From NCBI GenBank assembly GCA_965197865.1, contig CBDANZ010000005.1, positions 744,001-808,000 on the forward strand: DNA of 64,000 bases. Reading direction: 5' to 3'. The position numbers and the translations under genes are program-made. Of this stretch, positions 60,676-64,000 are shown piece after piece. Position 1 is the first letter of the stretch; each line of letters opens with the position of its first letter. Source of the DNA: CBDANZ01 sp965197865 (GTDB taxonomy: Bacteria; Acidobacteriota; Vicinamibacteria; Vicinamibacterales; CAVVIG01). A model generated the notes under the pieces. That model worked only from the letters and a program-made list of their open reading frames with translations, had not been told where the DNA came from and did no database searches.

Positions 60676-61539
60676 ATGACTGTCACCGAGGCTGAGCTCA
60701 CGACTCTTGCGGCCAGCCACGACATCATTAAGATCGGAATGCTCGCCGACGAGGCGCGGCGGGAGCGGCACGGTGCGCGGACGACATTTGTCCGGGTCGC
60801 CGACGTCGGTGTGGAGCCGGGATCGGGATTAACGGTGCCGCCTTCCGCCGGCGAGATTCGAATCGTGGGAACGCCGGCGACGCGGGCGTCCGCGGTGAAG
60901 CGCGTCAGGGAAGCGGTTGCGGTGGCGAACCAGATTCCGGTCTCGGCGTTCTCTCTAGCCGATCTGGAACACCTCGCCGCCGGCGAAGGGGTCACTCTAC
61001 GAGCGCTGCTCGAGGAACTGCGAGGCGCTGGGCTCGAGCTCGTCGCGGAAGCGCCCTACGATCGGCTGCAGGACCCGCGGCGTTCGATCGAGGAAGTCAA
61101 TATCGCCGGCCTGACGCTGGCCCGCCTTACGATTCATCAGTTGGCGTCGGCCGACGTGCCCAGGCCGATGCAGAAGATCGTGGACCTCCAGCGTGCGGTG
61201 GCCGTGGTGCGCGTCTTTGCGCCGTTGCCACGAACGCCGAGTCCGGCCGTGCCGACGACCGGCTATGAGGACGTGAAGCGCGTGGCGCTCGCGCGCCTGT
61301 TCCTGGACCAGGTCCCGTCGATTCAAGTGGACTGGTCGCTGTATGGACCGAAGCTGGCGCAGGTGGCGCTCACCGTCGGCGCCGACGATGTGGACGGCGT
61401 GTCGGCGTCCGACGAGTCGTCAGAGGGCCGCCGCCGCGCGCCGCTCGAGGAGATCCTGCGAAACATTCGCGCGGCTGGAGGGGAGCCTGTCGAGCGCGAT
61501 GGAAGATTCGCGCCAATTTCCGCTCACCCGGTGAAATGA
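60676..61539 (+). CDS. MqnE-like protein lacking the radical SAM cluster motif
   Basis: A 287-residue protein. Its C-terminus matches aminofutalosine synthase MqnE (GYEDVKRVALARLFLDQVPS; WSLYGPKLAQVALTVGADDV; ILRNIRAAGGEPVERDGRF). The middle (TLRALLEELRGAGLELVAEA) also follows the MqnE barrel. The N-terminal segment that should hold CxxxCxxC is shortened: ARRERHGARTTFVRVADVGV runs into GEIRIVGTPATRASAV with no cysteine. In fact there is no Cys anywhere. It cannot carry the usual 4Fe-4S cluster. Its stop overlaps the mqnA ATG, so the two are coupled. It may be a dead paralogue with a binding role. Confidence 0.8.
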   Translation: MTVTEAELTTLAASHDIIKIGMLADEARRERHGARTTFVRVADVGVEPGSGLTVPPSAGEIRIVGTPATRASAVKRVREAVAVANQIPVSAFSLADLEHLAAGEGVTLRALLEELRGAGLELVAEAPYDRLQDPRRSIEEVNIAGLTLARLTIHQLASADVPRPMQKIVDLQRAVAVVRVFAPLPRTPSPAVPTTGYEDVKRVALARLFLDQVPSIQVDWSLYGPKLAQVALTVGADDVDGVSASDESSEGRRRAPLEEILRNIRAAGGEPVERDGRFAPISAHPVK

Positions 61540-62396
61540 GACGGGTGCGCCTCGGCGCGGTGGGGTACCTCAACGCGCGCCCTCACATCTACGGTCTCGA
61601 ACGCTCGCCCGGGTTCGAGGTGCGCTTCGACCTGCCCTCGCGTTGTGCAGAGCTTCTGCACGAAGGCGAAATCGACGTCGGGCTGATTCCGTCCATTGAA
61701 TATCTCAGGGGATCGGCCGGTACCGCTCAGGCCGGTGGTCACGAGGCACACAGCAAACACGAAGGCCCGTACCGGATCGTGCCGGGAGTGGCGATTGCTT
61801 CGCGCGGGCGCGTCGAATCGGTTGCGCTGTACACAACACGGTCGTTGGCCGATGTGCGGTCAATTGCGCTTGATACGAGCTCGCGGACGTCGGTCGCGCT
61901 CGTCTCTGTCCTCTGCGCGCGTGAATTCAGAATTCATCCGACGCTTGAGCCAGGCGGGCCCGATCTCGAATCGATGCTCGTGCGGTCGGACGCCGCTCTG
62001 CTCATAGGCGACAAGGCGTTGTTTCTGGATCCAGAACAGTTGACAGTCAACCCTCGACGGTCATCTATCGAGAAGATCGACCTCGGCGAAGTGTGGACCC
62101 GCACGACCGGCCTGCCATTTGTCTATGCGTTCTGGGCCGGACGGTCCGACGCGCTCACCCCCGACGACATAAGGGCCCTGCAGGAGGCCCGCAACGGCGG
62201 TGTGGCGCACGCGGAAGAGCTCGCGCAGCAGTACTTCAGCGACTCGCTCCGCCAGGCCATCGCTGCGAAGTACCTGCGGGATAATATCAAGTACGATCTC
62301 GGCCCCGAGGAGCAGGCCGGGCTCGAGCTGTTCTACCGGTACGCTGTTGAAGCCGGCGCGGCAACCGCGGTGAAGCCGCTGCGATTCTATTATTAG
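61536..62396 (+). CDS. mqnA: Chorismate dehydratase MqnA
   Basis: First enzyme of the futalosine menaquinone pathway; dehydrates chorismate to 3-enolpyruvylbenzoate. It has 286 residues. It begins RRVRLGAVGYLNARPHIYGL and has IDVGLIPSIEYLRG, RIVPGVAIASRGRVESVALY, ALDTSSRTSVALVSVLC and LLIGDKALF. A Gly/Ala/His-rich stretch of roughly 20 residues (about 60-79, SAGTAQAGGHEAHSKHEGP) separates EYLRG from YRIVPG; relatives have only one to three residues there. The gene overlaps the MqnE-like gene (ATGA). Confidence 0.94.
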   Translation: MRRVRLGAVGYLNARPHIYGLERSPGFEVRFDLPSRCAELLHEGEIDVGLIPSIEYLRGSAGTAQAGGHEAHSKHEGPYRIVPGVAIASRGRVESVALYTTRSLADVRSIALDTSSRTSVALVSVLCAREFRIHPTLEPGGPDLESMLVRSDAALLIGDKALFLDPEQLTVNPRRSSIEKIDLGEVWTRTTGLPFVYAFWAGRSDALTPDDIRALQEARNGGVAHAEELAQQYFSDSLRQAIAAKYLRDNIKYDLGPEEQAGLELFYRYAVEAGAATAVKPLRFYY

Positions 62397-62401
62397 ATGG
62401 C

Positions 62402-62423
62402 GGGCCTGAAGGCCCACACTACG
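62402..62423. repeat. TGAA-family hairpin after mqnA
   Basis: GGGCC TGAA GGCCC (62402-62415) followed by ACACTACG, starting six bases after the mqnA stop. Confidence 0.75.
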
Positions 62424-62434
62424 CCGGATAGACT

Positions 62435-62460
62435 TAGCGCAGGTCTTTCGACCTGCCACG
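62435..62460. repeat. TTTC-loop hairpin before mqnC
   Basis: TAGC, then GCAGGTC TTTC GACCTGC (62439-62456, perfect 7-base arms), then CACG. The mqnC ATG begins four bases later, so it could affect mqnC translation. Confidence 0.75.
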
Positions 62461-62463
62461 ACG

Positions 62464-63717
62464 ATGACGATTGAAGCGATCGTTGATAAGGTTCGCACAG
62501 GCAAGCGCCTGACGGGCGACGAGGCGCTGGATCTCTATTACCGCGCGTCGACATCGCTGCTCGGGCGCCTGGCCGATGAGGTCCGCGCGCGGAAGCATCC
62601 CAACAACATCGTCACCTACATCATCGACCGCAACGTCAACTACACGAACGTCTGCGTTGCGAAGTGCAACTTCTGTGCGTTCTACCGGCCGGTCGGTTCA
62701 GCCGAAGGCTATGTGCTCGGCTTCGACCAGTTGTTCGAGAAGATCGATGAGACGATTGCCGTCGGCGGCGTCCAGCTGCTTCTACAGGGCGGGCACAATC
62801 CCGACCTGCCGCTCTCCTGGTACGAAGATCTCTTTCGTGCGATCAAGGAACGGTATCCTTCGTTCAAGCTGCATGCGTTGTCGCCACCAGAAGTCATTCA
62901 TCTTTCGAGGTTGTCGCAACAGCCTGTTCGGCTCGTGCTGGAGCGGCTGATTGCCGCCGGCCTCGACAGTATGCCTGGCGGGGGGGCGGAGATCCTCGTG
63001 GACCGCGTCCGCAGACTGCTGCGCTGCTACGGAAAGGCGAGCGCCGACCAGTGGCTCGACGTCATGCGCCATGCCCACCACGCGGGGCTGCGGACCACGG
63101 CGACTATGATGTACGGGACCGTCGAAACCGACCAGGAGCGGGTCGAGCATCTGCTACGTCTCCGTACGCTGCAAGACGAGACCGGCGGCTTCACGGCGTT
63201 CATCGCGTGGAGCTATCAACCAGAGCATACTGAGCTTGGCGGAACCGAAGCGACGGGGATCGACTACCTGCGCACGCTGGCGACCGCTCGCGTTGTGCTC
63301 GACAACTTCGACAACCTCCAGGCGTCGTGGGTCACGCAAGGCGGAAAAGCGGGGCAGCTCAGCCTCGCCTACGGGGCCAACGACATGGGCAGCGTGATGA
63401 TCGAAGAGAACGTGGTCCGCGCCGCCGGCGCCAGCTACTGCATGGACGAAGTCGAGATTGTCCGCAATATCGAAGACGCCGGGTTTGACGCCAAGCGCCG
63501 CAACATGCACTACGAGATCCTCGGCGATCCCATCTTCCGCGAGCGCGAGGTTCCACGGATGTTGGAGCTCTCGACGGCGCGGGAGGCCGGCGGCGGCGGC
63601 ACGCCGGATGAACTTCGCCGGTATCCGGCGAGAAGCCACGCCGGCAAGACCGAACGATTGCATGATCCGCTACCGCGCCCTCTGGCTGCTCCCGATTGGC
63701 GAACCACCGATTCGTGA
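62464..63717 (+). CDS. mqnC: Cyclic dehypoxanthinyl futalosine synthase MqnC
   Basis: Radical SAM enzyme that cyclises dehypoxanthine futalosine in menaquinone synthesis; 417 residues. The cluster motif is NYTNVCVAKCNFCAFYRPVG (CxxxCxxC). LLLQGGHNPDLPLSWYEDLF, DSMPGGGAEILVDRVRRLL, TTATMMYGTVETDQERVEHL and GANDMGSVMIEENVVRAAGA are typical. The conserved part ends near HYEILGDPIFRERE; about 50 further residues are Pro/Arg-rich and unlike the family. The last 56 bases overlap the next gene in another frame. Confidence 0.95.
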   Translation: MTIEAIVDKVRTGKRLTGDEALDLYYRASTSLLGRLADEVRARKHPNNIVTYIIDRNVNYTNVCVAKCNFCAFYRPVGSAEGYVLGFDQLFEKIDETIAVGGVQLLLQGGHNPDLPLSWYEDLFRAIKERYPSFKLHALSPPEVIHLSRLSQQPVRLVLERLIAAGLDSMPGGGAEILVDRVRRLLRCYGKASADQWLDVMRHAHHAGLRTTATMMYGTVETDQERVEHLLRLRTLQDETGGFTAFIAWSYQPEHTELGGTEATGIDYLRTLATARVVLDNFDNLQASWVTQGGKAGQLSLAYGANDMGSVMIEENVVRAAGASYCMDEVEIVRNIEDAGFDAKRRNMHYEILGDPIFREREVPRMLELSTAREAGGGGTPDELRRYPARSHAGKTERLHDPLPRPLAAPDWRTTDS

Positions 63718-64000
63718 CGGGTGGGTCGCGGTCGACCGGGGCCGGGTGATCGCCCTTGGGCGCCGGGTTCCAGGCCACAGGCAGGATGAGCACGACCTTG
63801 GGAACGTGGCCGTGCTGCCGGGTCTGGTGAACGCGCACACGCACTTGGAGCTGTCGTACTTGCGGGACGAGGTTCCACCCGCCCCCAGCCTCGTGGTCTG
63901 GATTCGCAGCGTTATCGCGGCCCGCCGGCTTCGACCTGACTCCGCTGCTCCGGAAATCCTCCACGGCGTCGAATCCGCCATCGACGAAGCGGTCGCCTGC
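63662..64000 (+). CDS. Amidohydrolase family protein, N-terminal part
   Basis: The first 113 residues of a metal-dependent amidohydrolase cut by the window's right edge. MIRYRALWLLPIGEPPIRDG and VAVDRGRVIALGRR form the N-terminal beta-sandwich strand pair. VLPGLVNAHTHLELSYL carries the HxH metal-binding motif. Position after mqnC suggests aminodeoxyfutalosine deaminase (MqnX), which makes futalosine from aminodeoxyfutalosine, but the visible part cannot separate this from other deaminases. It overlaps the mqnC tail by 56 bases. Confidence 0.85.
   Translation, partial: MIRYRALWLLPIGEPPIRDGWVAVDRGRVIALGRRVPGHRQDEHDLGNVAVLPGLVNAHTHLELSYLRDEVPPAPSLVVWIRSVIAARRLRPDSAAPEILHGVESAIDEAVAC

Overview
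High-GC bacterial chromosome segment, densely coded on both strands, with no gene-free stretch above about 300 bases. The gene set points to a diderm heterotroph: Lol export, BamA and Skp, Lnt, lipid A synthesis with LpxI, futalosine-pathway menaquinone synthesis, DnaK with HspR, and an NtrY/NtrC-type pair. This composition, and short hairpins translated in frame as GPAEAGHY-like peptides, fit Acidobacteriota, probably Vicinamibacteria. That placement is inference from gene content and memory of related genomes, not a search result.

Layout. 0-10.9 kb: partial purC, a flippase-like membrane protein, nrdR, a DUF4390 protein, a broken NtrY-type kinase with its intact NtrC-type regulator, ftcD, a TPR-like protein with an in-frame stop, an RDD protein, pgpA and cinA. 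11-18 kb: a C26 amidotransferase, argS and mobA on the minus strand, then a possible V4R-like protein, a decayed FlgO-like gene, a SPOR protein and lnt. 18-30 kb: prfB with a classic programmed +1 frameshift site, a class A PBP, a FecR/DUF6600 protein, the heat-shock operon dnaK-dnaJ-hspR-sigma factor, a DnaC/DnaI-like ATPase and hemW. 30-35 kb: a small beta-barrel protein, an internally deleted acyl-CoA dehydrogenase, meaB, an epimerase fused to a metallo-beta-lactamase-fold hydrolase, mtnP and a PfkB kinase. 35-41 kb: an IS256-type element, a DUF2339 membrane protein, and a chimeric remnant of a molybdenum hydroxylase followed by a CoxG-like gene. 41-47 kb: small membrane proteins, an enoyl-CoA hydratase, ribH-nusB-lysS-lolC/E-lolD. 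47-58.5 kb: clpC, bamA, skp, an IS5/IS1182-type element sitting in the stop codon of a small lipoprotein gene, a FabZ-LpxA fusion, lpxI and a Gfo/Idh oxidoreductase. 58.6-64 kb: a menaquinone cluster with a UbiD-type decarboxylase, a Yip1-like membrane protein with an in-frame stop, an MqnE-derived protein lacking the radical-SAM cysteines, mqnA, mqnC and the start of an amidohydrolase.

How parts work together. The outer-membrane block (lolC/E-lolD, bamA, skp, fabZ-lpxA, lpxI) covers lipoprotein export, barrel assembly and lipid A synthesis. The mqn block covers chorismate to menaquinone ring formation. meaB, the epimerase and nearby acyl-CoA enzymes suggest propionyl/methylmalonyl-CoA metabolism.

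Two features stand out. The first is the clusterless MqnE-like protein, translationally coupled to mqnA. The second is a set of small dispersed hairpin repeats, some of which were accepted in frame inside genes. The window also holds an unusual number of disrupted genes (three in-frame stops, several indels, two large internal deletions). These could be real decay or consensus errors in an assembled genome; read-level data would decide.
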